Assembly (NCBI GenBank): GCA_947472615.1
Contig: CANJEY010000002.1
Span: forward strand, 1 to 38,910
Direction of reading: 5' to 3'
DNA from: Beijerinckiaceae bacterium
GTDB taxonomy: Bacteria; Pseudomonadota; Alphaproteobacteria; Rhizobiales; Beijerinckiaceae
Length of the DNA: 38,910 bases
Shown one piece after another: positions 9,460 through 19,281 of this stretch; the stretch's first letter is position 1; each line of letters begins with the position of its first letter. The position numbers and the translations under genes were made by a program. The notes under the pieces were generated by a model. That model saw nothing but the letters and a program-made list of their open reading frames with translations. It was not told the origin of the DNA and made no database searches.

Positions 9460-9683
9460 TCGGCCGCATCCCGGGCGATAGGCGGTGAAAACCCGAAGGC
9501 TGGTTCGTCGTTGCGTTCGATGCGCGCGCGCAGCCGAGCCGCCGATTCGAGCATGCTGGTGGCCGCAATTGCGATCTTCCCCGCCTGAGCATCGGAGAAC
9601 GTAATGCCCTTGGCGTGGCCCAATTCCAGCACGTCCGCACTGGTCACCCGCCGTGAGGCCTGTGTCGTTCTGTCTGACGCCAT
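9456..9683 (-). CDS. Small GatC/AtzG-like amidase partner (DUF4089-like)
   Basis: 75-aa ORF directly upstream of the amidase with a 4-bp ATGA overlap; helical body and C-terminal NDEPAFGFSPP resembling the tail of AtzG-like proteins. Confidence 0.6.
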   Translation of the reverse strand: MASDRTTQASRRVTSADVLELGHAKGITFSDAQAGKIAIAATSMLESAARLRARIERNDEPAFGFSPPIARDAAE

Positions 9684-9777
9684 ATGTGTTCGCCCGCGAG
9701 TGATGTCCGCTTTGCGCAAAAGACTGGATCAAACGGCCGCCACTTGGCAAGATGCAATCTCGGTCAACTGCCTCAGA

Positions 9778-11187
9778 ATGGATGCGATGAGCGACACCCT
9801 TGTCCAGAAACTCGCCGATTGGGCGCTCGAATGCGAACATGGCCCCGACCGGGCCGAGGCTCTGGCGCTCATCAAGAATTCCGTGCTCGACTCGATCGGC
9901 TGCGCCTATATCGCGCGGGACGAGGAATGCACGCACGGCGTTCAGTCAGTGATGAAAGCCTCAGGCGGATCGCCGCAGGCCACGCTGATTGGCTCCGGCG
10001 GTCTGCGCCTTCCCCTGTCGGCTGCGGCGTTCGTCAATGGCACGTTGATCCGCGCCCTGGACATGAACGATCATCTGGCGATGGACCCGAACGATAACGC
10101 GAAGCTCGGCGGTCATCCTAGCGACAATCTCGCGGCGCTACTGGCGATCGCCGACCATCGCGGCGCATCCGGCGCAGCATTTCTGGATGCGGCGCTGCTT
10201 TCATATGAGATGTTCGGCCGCATCTACCGATTTCTGACGCCCGAACTGCCGTGGGATCATACGACCGCGTTCGGCTTTTCAATTCCCGCAGCGGCGGCGC
10301 GCATGTTGGGCCTGTCGCGAGAGGTGGCGGCGAACGCCATCGCGCTTGGCGGCGCGCAGTCGATCACGCTGGGCTGCGTGCGCCGCGGGCAATTGTCGCA
10401 CGCCAAATTCCTCGGCAGCAGTCTGGTCGCACAGGAAGCCGTGCAGTCGCTGCTGCTGGCCGAAGCTGGCGTCACCGGCCCTCTCACCCTGTTCGAGGAT
10501 TCGCGCGGCTTCAACGTCGGAGTCTTCCGCCGTTCGGACGGACTCGAGTTTCTGACGGCCCCGGCCCGTACCCGGCACATGATCGACGGCGTCACCATCA
10601 AGGGTTTTCCGGGATTGGACACCACGCAGGCGGCCGAAGAAGCCGCCATCATGGCCGCGCGCCGCGCCTCAAAGGACGGCCGCATCAGGGGCCGCGATAT
10701 CGCGTCGCTCGATGTAGTGATGAACGATCACCCCATGACGAAGACGCAAGCGGCCGATGCGGAACGCCGACGTCCGGCGACGCGCGAGACGGCAGACCAC
10801 AGCTATTATTATCTGATCGCCATTGCGCTACTCGATGGCGAAGTGACGCCGCGTCAATTCCTTAACGACCGATGGCACGACCCCGAGGTCGTCGACCTGA
10901 TGCGGCGCATGACGATCACGTCGGATACGAGCTGGAAAAATCGCGCGCCAGGCGGCTTTCCCTGCGCAATCAGGCTGAAATTGAACGACGGAAGCGTGAT
11001 CGAAACCGAGGTCGGCTACGCGACAGGTCACGCGCGTAACAAGATGGGCCGTGACGCCGTCATGGACAAATTCCACCGCTCGGTCGCCGGAAAGGTTCCG
11101 TCCAACCGAGCGGAGGACATCATACAAGCGGTGGATCAACTCGACGCCGCAACCAGCGTCGCCGAACTGACCCGATTGTTGACGTGA
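9778..11187 (+). CDS. MmgE/PrpD family protein (second copy)
   Basis: IKNSVLDSIGCAYIARDEE, FVNGTLIRALDMNDHLAMDPNDNAKLGGHPSDNLAALLAIADH, TIKGFPGLDTTQAAEEAA; start at 9778 or 9787. Confidence 0.87.
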   Translation: MDAMSDTLVQKLADWALECEHGPDRAEALALIKNSVLDSIGCAYIARDEECTHGVQSVMKASGGSPQATLIGSGGLRLPLSAAAFVNGTLIRALDMNDHLAMDPNDNAKLGGHPSDNLAALLAIADHRGASGAAFLDAALLSYEMFGRIYRFLTPELPWDHTTAFGFSIPAAAARMLGLSREVAANAIALGGAQSITLGCVRRGQLSHAKFLGSSLVAQEAVQSLLLAEAGVTGPLTLFEDSRGFNVGVFRRSDGLEFLTAPARTRHMIDGVTIKGFPGLDTTQAAEEAAIMAARRASKDGRIRGRDIASLDVVMNDHPMTKTQAADAERRRPATRETADHSYYYLIAIALLDGEVTPRQFLNDRWHDPEVVDLMRRMTITSDTSWKNRAPGGFPCAIRLKLNDGSVIETEVGYATGHARNKMGRDAVMDKFHRSVAGKVPSNRAEDIIQAVDQLDAATSVAELTRLLT

Positions 11188-11191
11188 CGCG

Positions 11192-11371
11192 TTACGGAGG
11201 GCCGACGCGGCCACGCCGCACAAAGCCGCCGATCAGCGAGATCACCAGCAGCACAATCGCCACGTAGAACACGATCTGCGCCGCCGACATGGCGGTTCCG
11301 GCGAGACCGCCGAAACCGAGCGCGGCGGCGACGAGTGCGATGATCAGAAACGTAATGGCCCAACTGAGCAT
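11192..11371 (-). CDS. DUF1328 small membrane protein (YtjA-like)
   Basis: [60 protein letters not shown] upstream of the ATG. Confidence 0.9.
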   Translation of the reverse strand: MLSWAITFLIIALVAAALGFGGLAGTAMSAAQIVFYVAIVLLVISLIGGFVRRGRVGPP

Positions 11372-11514
11372 GGAATTCTCCTTTGGCGGACGCTCTTGCA
11401 GAGCTGACCGACAGACGGCCACGCCAGCAATTTTGTTCCGCAGCGCTCGGAGCGGCACTAAAATCCCCGCTGCCCGGCGCTCTTAACCAAACCCTGACGC
11501 ATTTGTTGAAAATT

Positions 11515-11529
11515 GTACAAAAAGAGAAC
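11515..11529. promoter_or_regulatory. Candidate LexA (SOS) box, one mismatch to alphaproteobacterial GAAC-N7-GAAC / GTTC-N7-GTTC
   Basis: GTAC AAAAAGA GAAC; lies downstream of a TTGAAA -35-like hexamer (11506-11511) and 33 bp upstream of the ATG at 11563. Confidence 0.5.
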
Positions 11530-11562
11530 ATACCATGATCATCGTTGGTATGGAGCAAATCG

Positions 11563-11664
11563 ATGATCCTCCGCAGTCTCCTCTCGGGCATGGCCGAAAT
11601 CGCCTCGCTGGGCGCCTTCCTCTCGATGATCGCCTGCTTCGCCAAGGCCGCCGGCGGCATCTGA
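11563..11664 (+). CDS. Candidate 33-aa hydrophobic micropeptide MILRSLLSGMAEIASLGAFLSMIACFAKAAGGI
   Basis: GGAG (11552-11555) 7 nt before the ATG; 31 of 33 codons end in G or C; hydrophobic core; below the ORF-track length cut-off. Confidence 0.6.
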   Translation: MILRSLLSGMAEIASLGAFLSMIACFAKAAGGI

Positions 11665-11748
11665 GCGGCGGCTGTTGACGGTTTGTCGTCAAGCCTCGAC
11701 GCGCACGCGCCGATCCGCGATCATGGAGTCTTCATCCGGAGACGCATC

Positions 11749-14700
11749 GTGAGTCGCATCCTCGACGAGGTTGGTTTCGTCCATCTGCACGCGCACACGG
11801 CGTTTTCGCTACGCGAAGGCGCGCTGACCATCGCGAAACTGGGCGCGTTCGCCAAAGCGGACAAGATGCCGGCGCTCGCCATCACGGACGTCAACAATCT
11901 GTTCGGCGCGCTCGAATTCTCCGAGAAGATCTCCAAGGACGGCATCCAGCCGATTATCGGCATCCACCTCACTGTCGATTTCGGCGACGCCGCGCAATTC
12001 GGCGGGCGCTCGCCGCATTCCGACGCCGGCCGCGCCGCGCTGGTGCTGCTCGGCCAGACGGAGGCCGGCTACGCGAACCTAATGAAGCTCGCCTCGCACG
12101 CCTGGCTTGGCCCGGAGCCGGGCGACACGCCGCACGTGTTGCTGCCCTATCTTGAACGATATTGCGAAGGCCTCATCGCCCTCACGGGTGGTCCAACCGG
12201 CGCGCTCGATCAGGCGTTTCGCGCCTCGCGGCCCGATGTGGCGCTGGCGCGGCTCGGGCAACTCGAACGCCTGTTCGACCGCAAGCTCTATGTCGAACTG
12301 CAACGCCACGGATTGCGCGAGGAACAGCAGATCGAAGCCGAATTGCTGGCAGCAGCCTATGAGCGCGGTCTGCCACTTGTCGCCACCAATGAGCCCTATT
12401 TCGCCGCGAAGTCCGACTATGAGGCGCACGACGCGCTGCTCTGCATCGCCGACGGCGCGCTGATCAGCGACGGCAATCGCCGCCAGTTGACGCCTGAGCA
12501 TCGCTTCAAGACACGCGCCGAAATGAAGCAATTGTTCGCCGACATTCCCGAGGCGACGCGCCACACGGTCGAGATCGCGATGCGTTGCGCCTATCGGCCG
12601 CGCACACGCAACCCGATCCTGCCGCGGTTCACCAGCCTCGACGGCTCCGCACTCGACGAAGTGGCGGAACTGCGCCAGCAGGCTGAAGATGGACTGGCGC
12701 AGCGGCTGCAGGAACACGGCTGCGCGCCGACATTCACCGTCACCGATTATCAGGAGCGTCTCGCGTTCGAGCTCGACATCATCACCCGGATGAAATTTCC
12801 CGGTTACTTCCTGATCGTGTCTGACTTCATCAAATGGGCAAAGGCGCAGGGCATTCCGGTCGGTCCAGGGCGCGGTTCGGGCGCGGGCTCCGTCGTCGCG
12901 TGGTCGCTCACGATCACGGATCTCGATCCGATGCGGTTCGGCCTGCTGTTCGAGCGCTTTCTCAATCCCGAACGCGTGTCGATGCCCGATTTCGACATCG
13001 ACTTCTGCCAGTATCGCCGTGACGAAGTGATCAAATATGTGCGCGAACGCTATGGACGCGAACGCGTCGCGCAGATTATCACGTTCGGCTCGTTTCTGGC
13101 GCGCGGCGTGATGCGCAACGTCGGGCGCGTGCTGGAAATGCCGCTCGGTCAGGTCGACAAGCTCGCCAAGCTTGTGCCACAAAATCCGGCCGCGCCCGTC
13201 AGCCTGAAACAGGCGATCGAATCCGAGGCTCGCCTGCGCGAAGCAGCCGAAGGCGACGAACGCGTCGCCCAGATGCTGAGCATCGCTGAGAAGCTGGAAG
13301 GCCTCTATTCCAACGCCTCGACCCACGCCGCCGGCATCGTCATCGGCGACCGCCCGCTCGATGAATTGGTGCCGCTCTACCGCGACCCGAAGTCCGACAT
13401 GCCGGCGACGCAGTTCAACATGAAATGGGTCGAACCCGCCGGCCTCGTGAAGTTCGACTTTCTCGGATTGAAGACGCTCACGACGCTTTCCACCACCGTG
13501 AAACTCATCGCGCAGCGTGGGATCGACATCGACATTTCGAAGATCCCGCTCGACGATAAGAAGTCTTACGAAATGCTCGGTCGGGCTGAGACGATCGGCG
13601 TGTTCCAGGTGGAAAGCGCCGGCATGCGCAAGGCGCTCGCCGAAATGCGCGCCGACCGGCTGGAAGACATCATCGCGCTTGTGGCGCTGTATCGTCCCGG
13701 CCCCATGGCGAACATCCCGACCTATTGCGCGGTCAAGCACGGCGAGCAGGAGGCCGATTACATCCACCCTCTGATCGAGCCGGTGCTGAAAGAAACCTTC
13801 GGGGTCATCATCTATCAGGAACAGGTGATGCAGATCGCCCAGATCCTGTCGGGATATTCGCTCGGCGAAGCCGATCTGCTGCGCCGCGCGATGGGCAAGA
13901 AGATCAAGGCCGAGATGGATGCGCAACGCGAGCGCTTCGTCAGCGGCGCGACGCAGCGCGGCATCACCAAGGCGAAGTCGGACGAGATTTTCGACCTGCT
14001 GGCCAAATTCGCCGACTACGGATTCAACAAGAGCCACGCGGCCGCCTATGCGCTGATCGCTTATCAGACAGCATGGTTCAAAGCCAACTATCCAGTCGAG
14101 TTCATCGCCGCCTCGATGACGCTCGACAAGGGCAACACCGACAAACTCTCGGAATTCCGCAACGAGGCGCAGAGGCTCGGCATCCGTATCGAGCCGCCGT
14201 CGATCAATCACTCGGGCGTCGACTTCGACGTGCGCCCCGGCGCGAATGGCGCATTGTCGATTTACTATGCGCTATCTGCCGTGAAGGGCGTTGGCGTCGG
14301 ACAGGCCGAAGCGCTGGTGGCGTCGCGAGGCGAGCGGCCGTTCCGCGATCTCGCCGACTTCGCGCATCGCATCAATCCGCGCGAGGTGAACAAGAAAGTG
14401 CTCGAAAGCCTTGCGGCTGCGGGCGCTTTTGACGGGATCGAGCCCGATCGCGCGCGATCCTTCGGGTCGATTGAAACGATCCTGCGCGTCGCCAATCGTG
14501 TTCAGGAAGAGCAGAACGCCGGACAGAGCGCACTGTTTGGCGGCTCCGATCCCTCTGCTTCGTTCGTCATGCCGAAGACGCCGCCGTGGGCCGCCGCCGA
14601 ACGCCTGCGCCGCGAGTTCGACGCGGTCGGCTTCTTCCTGTCGGGGCATCCGCTGGACGACTATGCGGGCGTGCTCAAACGTCTGCGCGTCGAGCGCTGG

Positions 14701-15213
14701 GCCGACTTTGCGCGCGCCGTCAAACACGGCGCATCGGGTGCAAGACTTGCGGCGACCGTGCTCGACCGCACGGAACGGCGCACGAAATCGGGTTCGAAGA
14801 TGGGCATCGTGACGCTGTCCGATCCATCCGGCCAGTATGAGGCGATCATGTTTCAAGAGGCGCTGAATCAATATCGCGACATGCTGGAAAAGGGCGCGGC
14901 CGTGCTGGTGACGTTGCAGGCGAACCTCGAAGGCGACGACGTGCGGGCGCGCATCGTGGCCGTCGATGCGCTCGAAACGGCCGCGAGCCGCATCCAGAAA
15001 GGCCTGCGCATTTTCGTGCGCGACGAGACGCCGCTGCCGTCCATCTCGCAGCGTCTCGCGGTGCGTGGCGAAGGCGAGGTCTCGCTAGTGCTGATGCTGG
15101 AAAAGGATCGCAGCGAAGTCGAGGTGAAACTGCCCGGCAAGTTTCAGGTCAGCGCGCAGGTCGCGGGCGCCCTGAAGGCGATTCCCGGAATCGTGGCTGT
15201 GGAGCACTTCTAG
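11749..15213 (+). CDS. dnaE: DNA polymerase III alpha subunit, replicative DnaE1 type
   Basis: PHP domain FVHLHAHTAFSLREG; PGRGSGAGSVVAW, MPDFDIDFCQYRRDEVI, SNASTHAAGIVIGDRPL, KFADYGFNKSHAAAYALIAYQTAWFKANYP; GTG start with SD GGAG preferred over the upstream TTG at 11683. Confidence 0.96.
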   Translation: MSRILDEVGFVHLHAHTAFSLREGALTIAKLGAFAKADKMPALAITDVNNLFGALEFSEKISKDGIQPIIGIHLTVDFGDAAQFGGRSPHSDAGRAALVLLGQTEAGYANLMKLASHAWLGPEPGDTPHVLLPYLERYCEGLIALTGGPTGALDQAFRASRPDVALARLGQLERLFDRKLYVELQRHGLREEQQIEAELLAAAYERGLPLVATNEPYFAAKSDYEAHDALLCIADGALISDGNRRQLTPEHRFKTRAEMKQLFADIPEATRHTVEIAMRCAYRPRTRNPILPRFTSLDGSALDEVAELRQQAEDGLAQRLQEHGCAPTFTVTDYQERLAFELDIITRMKFPGYFLIVSDFIKWAKAQGIPVGPGRGSGAGSVVAWSLTITDLDPMRFGLLFERFLNPERVSMPDFDIDFCQYRRDEVIKYVRERYGRERVAQIITFGSFLARGVMRNVGRVLEMPLGQVDKLAKLVPQNPAAPVSLKQAIESEARLREAAEGDERVAQMLSIAEKLEGLYSNASTHAAGIVIGDRPLDELVPLYRDPKSDMPATQFNMKWVEPAGLVKFDFLGLKTLTTLSTTVKLIAQRGIDIDISKIPLDDKKSYEMLGRAETIGVFQVESAGMRKALAEMRADRLEDIIALVALYRPGPMANIPTYCAVKHGEQEADYIHPLIEPVLKETFGVIIYQEQVMQIAQILSGYSLGEADLLRRAMGKKIKAEMDAQRERFVSGATQRGITKAKSDEIFDLLAKFADYGFNKSHAAAYALIAYQTAWFKANYPVEFIAASMTLDKGNTDKLSEFRNEAQRLGIRIEPPSINHSGVDFDVRPGANGALSIYYALSAVKGVGVGQAEALVASRGERPFRDLADFAHRINPREVNKKVLESLAAAGAFDGIEPDRARSFGSIETILRVANRVQEEQNAGQSALFGGSDPSASFVMPKTPPWAAAERLRREFDAVGFFLSGHPLDDYAGVLKRLRVERWADFARAVKHGASGARLAATVLDRTERRTKSGSKMGIVTLSDPSGQYEAIMFQEALNQYRDMLEKGAAVLVTLQANLEGDDVRARIVAVDALETAASRIQKGLRIFVRDETPLPSISQRLAVRGEGEVSLVLMLEKDRSEVEVKLPGKFQVSAQVAGALKAIPGIVAVEHF

Positions 15214-15326
15214 GCGGCGCATCAAGAACGCCGATTTGCGTCCTTCGCTGGCATTTGAGCGATCTGCTTTACGTTTTGGCGCGACGGAAGCCTTATTAGT
15301 CTGTGCGATCTCGACGGGGTGCGCAC

Positions 15327-15821
15327 ATGAAGACCTATTCGATTCTGCTCGTCGCCGGCCTGGCGGCCCTGCTCACCGGTTCAGGCGCCCGCATCTCCTC
15401 CGCCGATCCTGCCGCCTTTTCGGTTGTGAAGCCGCCGCAGGGGTTTGGCGCAACCACCGCAAACAATACGGCGCAGGATCGTGAGCAGCTGAAGTCCGCG
15501 TTTCAGGAATTACGCACCGATCGCGACAAGGCTCTCGCCGCCGCGTTGGAAGATCGCGCTGCGTTGCAGCGCGACAGGGCTGCGTTGGCGGCCAAACGCG
15601 CCGCTCTGAAGGCGGCCCGTGAAGACGCGCTCGCCGCTCGCAGGGCCTTCATGGAAAAGCGGCATCAGGCGCGGAATGATCGCGCCGCGCGGATTGAAGT
15701 CATCATGGGCGACCGGCTGAAGGTCGAAAATGCCCGCGCCCCGGCGCCGAACGATCCCTTGCAAGCGCAGATCGCGCGCGCGCGTCTGTCGCAGGTTCCC
15801 AACGGTGCGCCGCGTCCATGA
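15327..15821 (+). CDS. Predicted secreted Ala/Arg-rich coiled-coil protein of unknown function
   Basis: Signal peptide MKTYSILLVAGLAALLTGSGARISSA, then a long charged helix RTDRDKALAAALEDRAALQRDRAALAAKRAALKAAREDALAARRA. Confidence 0.65.
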   Translation: MKTYSILLVAGLAALLTGSGARISSADPAAFSVVKPPQGFGATTANNTAQDREQLKSAFQELRTDRDKALAAALEDRAALQRDRAALAAKRAALKAAREDALAARRAFMEKRHQARNDRAARIEVIMGDRLKVENARAPAPNDPLQAQIARARLSQVPNGAPRP

Positions 15822-15831
15822 TTCTGCAGCG

Positions 15832-16956
15832 TCAGGGCGCGTCGCCCGCGCCCCATCCGGCTTTCAAGGTCTCGCAATAATCCGCATAGCGGCCGTCCGC
15901 GATGGCCGCGCGCGCGCCAGTCATCATCTCCTGATAATAGGCGAGGTTGTTCCACGTCAGCAGCATCATCGCGAGGATCTCCTCGGATTTGACCAGATGA
16001 TGCAGATAGGCGCGTGAATAATCGCGCGCCGCCGGACAGGATGAGCGTTCATTCAAAGGACGATTGTCTGTAGCATGCTTCGCGTTGCGCAGGTTGATGC
16101 GGCCGTGCCGCGTATAGGCCTGCCCATGTCGGCCTGCGCGCGTCGGCATCACGCAATCGAACATGTCGACGCCACGCCGCACCGATTGCAGAATGTCGTC
16201 TGGCGTGCCGACGCCCATCAGATAATGCGGCTTGTCATCGGGCAGATGCGGCATCACGGTCTCGATCATCGCCAGCATCACGTCTTGCGGTTCGCCAACC
16301 GCCAGACCGCCGATCGCGAGACCGTGGAAATCCATATCGCTCAGCGCGCGCGCGCTTTCGATGCGCAGCGCCGGAACCGCACCGCCCTGCACGATGCCGA
16401 AACAGGCGCGGCCATGCTCGCCGCCAAAGGCGTTGCGCGAACGCTCCGCCCAACGCAGCGACAGGCGCATGGCGCGCTCCGCCTCAGCATCGCTGCACGG
16501 CAACTTCACACATTCGTCGAACTGCATCTGGATATTGGAGCCAAGCAGGCCCTGAATCTGCATGGATCGTTCGGGCGTCAGCACATGTCGCGATCCGTCG
16601 ATATGCGACTGGAACGTCACGCCATTCTCGTCGAGCTTGCGCAGCTTGGCGAGCGACATCACCTGAAACCCGCCGCTGTCGGTGAGGATCGGATAGGGCC
16701 AGTTCATGAACGTATGCAGGCCGCCGAGTTCGGCGATGCGTTCGGCGCCGGGCCGCAGCATCAGATGATAAGTGTTGCCCAGCACGATGTCCGCACCGAG
16801 CGCCTTCACCTGTTCGGGATACATGGCCTTGACGGTCGCGGCCGTGCCGACCGGCATGAAGGCCGGCGTCCGGATCGTTCCGCGCGGCATGACGATCTCG
16901 CCTGTGCGAGCAGCGCCGTCGCGCGCATGAATGTTGAAAGCGAACCCCGAACTCAA
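15832..16956 (-). CDS. tgt: tRNA-guanine transglycosylase
   Basis: [78 protein letters not shown] start with upstream AAGGAG. Confidence 0.95.
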   Translation of the reverse strand: MSSGFAFNIHARDGAARTGEIVMPRGTIRTPAFMPVGTAATVKAMYPEQVKALGADIVLGNTYHLMLRPGAERIAELGGLHTFMNWPYPILTDSGGFQVMSLAKLRKLDENGVTFQSHIDGSRHVLTPERSMQIQGLLGSNIQMQFDECVKLPCSDAEAERAMRLSLRWAERSRNAFGGEHGRACFGIVQGGAVPALRIESARALSDMDFHGLAIGGLAVGEPQDVMLAMIETVMPHLPDDKPHYLMGVGTPDDILQSVRRGVDMFDCVMPTRAGRHGQAYTRHGRINLRNAKHATDNRPLNERSSCPAARDYSRAYLHHLVKSEEILAMMLLTWNNLAYYQEMMTGARAAIADGRYADYCETLKAGWGAGDAP

Positions 16957-16958
16957 CG

Positions 16959-17303
16959 TCAGATCTCCTTGCTGCCGAGCGCAGCCACTTTCTCGATGCG
17001 ATAGATCGCGCTGTCCTGCTCGTTCCAGCGCAATGAGAATCGCGTTCCAACCGTGATGTCGCAATCGCGCAGATCGGTGCGCCAGCGGCGATCGTCCAGC
17101 TTTCCAACGCCGAAGTCGATCACGCCATCTGCTTGCAAAATGAAAGGCGCGCATTGCGGGCCGGCCAGATCGACCGCGCCGAAGACGCTCCAACGTCCCA
17201 CGATGCGCTTCGTCGCTGCATTGACGCGCAGGTCGATGGTCAGCGGCGACTCGGTCGGGTCATCCTCCCAGATCGCCAGCACGCGAACATTCGAGGCGCT
17301 CAT
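16959..17303 (-). CDS. Conserved-looking hypothetical protein encoded between queA and tgt
   Basis: 114-aa ORF overlapping queA by 4 nt and ending next to the tgt start; coding-like operon spacing. Confidence 0.7.
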   Translation of the reverse strand: MSASNVRVLAIWEDDPTESPLTIDLRVNAATKRIVGRWSVFGAVDLAGPQCAPFILQADGVIDFGVGKLDDRRWRTDLRDCDITVGTRFSLRWNEQDSAIYRIEKVAALGSKEI

Positions 17304-18394
17304 GCCACAGACCGTTCGCGAAATAGCAGGCAGGCGTCGCCATAGCTGTAGAAGCGATAGCCGGACGCAATCGCGTGCGCATAGGCGCGTTTCATGCGAT
17401 CGAGCCCGCTGAACGCTGAGACGAGCATGAACAACGTCGACTTTGGCAGATGAAAGTTCGTCAGCAGAATATCGACAGCGCGAAACCGATAGCCGGGCGT
17501 GATGAAGATCGACGTATCGCCCGCAAAGGCTTCCACAACTCCATCCGGCATCGTGGCGGATTCCAGAATGCGCAACGACGTCGTGCCGACGCAGACGATG
17601 CGGCCTCCGCGCGCCCGCGCCTCATTGAGCGCGCGCGCCACGCTCTCCGGCACCACGCCGAATTCGGCGTGCATGCGATGCGCCTCTGTGTCCTCCGCCT
17701 TTACTGGCAGAAAGGTGCCGGCGCCGACATGCAGCGTCACACGTTCGATGGTTACGCCTCGGGCGCCCAGCGCGTCGATCAACGCAGGCGTGAAGTGCAG
17801 ACCCGCTGTCGGCGCGGCCACGGCACCGAGCTTGTCGGCGAACAGCGTTTGATAATCGGCAATGTCGCGCGCGTCCTCGCCGCGTTTCGAGGCGATGTAG
17901 GGCGGCAGCGGCATGTGGCCGAGCCGCATGATCGCGTCATCCAGCGCCGGCCCGGTGAAGGCGAAACCGAGCAGCACTTCGCCGCCGTCGCCTTTATCCA
18001 GCACCTCCGCGTCGAGCGAACCGAGCAGACAGGCCATGCTTTCGGAGGCTTCGCCGAAGCGAATGCGCTCGCCAACCTTCAGCTTCTTCGCCGGCCGCAC
18101 AAAGGCGCGCCAGCGATCTTCGCCCTCCCGCTTGTGCAGCGTCGCCTCGATGCGCGCGACGGCGTCGCCGCGCACCCGCACGCCATCGAGCCTCGCCGGA
18201 ATGACGCGCGTGTCGTTGACCACCAGCACGTCGCCCGACCGAAGCATCCGCGGCAGATCGCGCACGATGCGGTCGTCAAGTTCGGGCGCGCCGGCCGGAT
18301 CGACCGCCAGAAGGCGCGCACTGTCGCGCGGTTCCGCCGGCCGCAGCGCAATGCGGTCTTCCGGCAATTCAAAATCGAACAGATCGACCCGCAT
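17300..18394 (-). CDS. queA: S-adenosylmethionine:tRNA ribosyltransferase-isomerase
   Basis: [80 protein letters not shown]. Confidence 0.96.
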   Translation of the reverse strand: MRVDLFDFELPEDRIALRPAEPRDSARLLAVDPAGAPELDDRIVRDLPRMLRSGDVLVVNDTRVIPARLDGVRVRGDAVARIEATLHKREGEDRWRAFVRPAKKLKVGERIRFGEASESMACLLGSLDAEVLDKGDGGEVLLGFAFTGPALDDAIMRLGHMPLPPYIASKRGEDARDIADYQTLFADKLGAVAAPTAGLHFTPALIDALGARGVTIERVTLHVGAGTFLPVKAEDTEAHRMHAEFGVVPESVARALNEARARGGRIVCVGTTSLRILESATMPDGVVEAFAGDTSIFITPGYRFRAVDILLTNFHLPKSTLFMLVSAFSGLDRMKRAYAHAIASGYRFYSYGDACLLFRERSVA

Positions 18395-18396
18395 GG

Positions 18397-19281
18397 CTAC
18401 ATGACCGACATGAGGAAGAGCGGCAGCAGCACAACCGACATCAGCGTCGAGACGACCACGATGCCGGCGACATTCTCCGCCTGATTTCCATAACGCGATG
18501 CGAATAGATAATTCAGCACCGCCGACGGCATCGCGCTCTGCGTCACCAGCACGCCGCGCTCGACGCCCTGCAGGCCGAGCAGCGTCGCCACGCCCCAGCC
18601 GATGGCGAAGCCGCCGAACAGGCGCGCGCAGGAGAACAGCACGCTGCGCGGCAGCGCCGCCACATGCAGCTTCGCGAGTGAATGGCCCAGCGACAACAGC
18701 ATCAGCGGAACGGAGACGCCCGCCAACAGATGGACGGAACGCAAAAAGATGCTCGGCGGCTGAACGCCGGTTCCCATTGTCAGCAGCACGACCGCGAGCG
18801 CCCACATGATCGGCATCTTGACGATATCACGCAGACTGAGGCCTCCCGCCGCGATCGCCTGCCCTACGGTGTAGTTCGAAATCGCCGATAGCGAAAACCA
18901 CGCGATCGCTAGCGCCAGCCCGCGCTCTCCGAACGCAAACAGCATCAGCGGCAGACCCATGTTGCCGCCGTTCGACCACACCAACACCGGCAGATAGGTG
19001 GCGGTTGGCAGGCCCTGCGCGCGCACGAACAGCCAGCCCAGTGCCATCGCCAGCCCCATGCTGATCGCTGCCCCGCCCGCCATCTGGCCCAGCACGGCGA
19101 GTTCGAGACGCGAGTTGAGCAGACTGTCGAGGATCAGCGCCGGCGTGCCGAGATTGTTCACCAGCACGGCCACGAAGGCAGCGTCGAACGAGGTTCCGCG
19201 CCGCGCCCAGACATAGCCGATCGCCGCCAGCAGAAACACCGGCCCCACCACGTCGATCAGAATTCCAACGAGACCCATCAT
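18397..19281 (-). CDS. AEC (auxin efflux carrier) family transporter
   Basis: [28 protein letters not shown], multiple TM segments, [40 protein letters not shown]. Confidence 0.9.
   Translation of the reverse strand: MMGLVGILIDVVGPVFLLAAIGYVWARRGTSFDAAFVAVLVNNLGTPALILDSLLNSRLELAVLGQMAGGAAISMGLAMALGWLFVRAQGLPTATYLPVLVWSNGGNMGLPLMLFAFGERGLALAIAWFSLSAISNYTVGQAIAAGGLSLRDIVKMPIMWALAVVLLTMGTGVQPPSIFLRSVHLLAGVSVPLMLLSLGHSLAKLHVAALPRSVLFSCARLFGGFAIGWGVATLLGLQGVERGVLVTQSAMPSAVLNYLFASRYGNQAENVAGIVVVSTLMSVVLLPLFLMSVM

Noticed and set aside
11535-11678. Alternative 47-aa ORF starting at ATG 11535 in another frame
   Set aside because: Start lies inside the inverted repeat without a good SD; translation (MIIVGMEQIDDPPQSPLGHGRNRLAGRLPL...) is Arg-rich and less coding-like than the 33-aa frame.
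11683-11748. Upstream TTG start for dnaE given in the ORF track
   Set aside because: GTG at 11749 has a well-spaced GGAG and starts just before the conserved PHP-domain segment; the extra 22 residues look untranslated.
12079-14211. 710-aa minus-strand ORF antisense to dnaE
   Set aside because: Codon-phase shadow of a GC-rich gene; His/Arg-rich low-complexity translation with no recognisable motif, while dnaE motifs are unambiguous on the plus strand.
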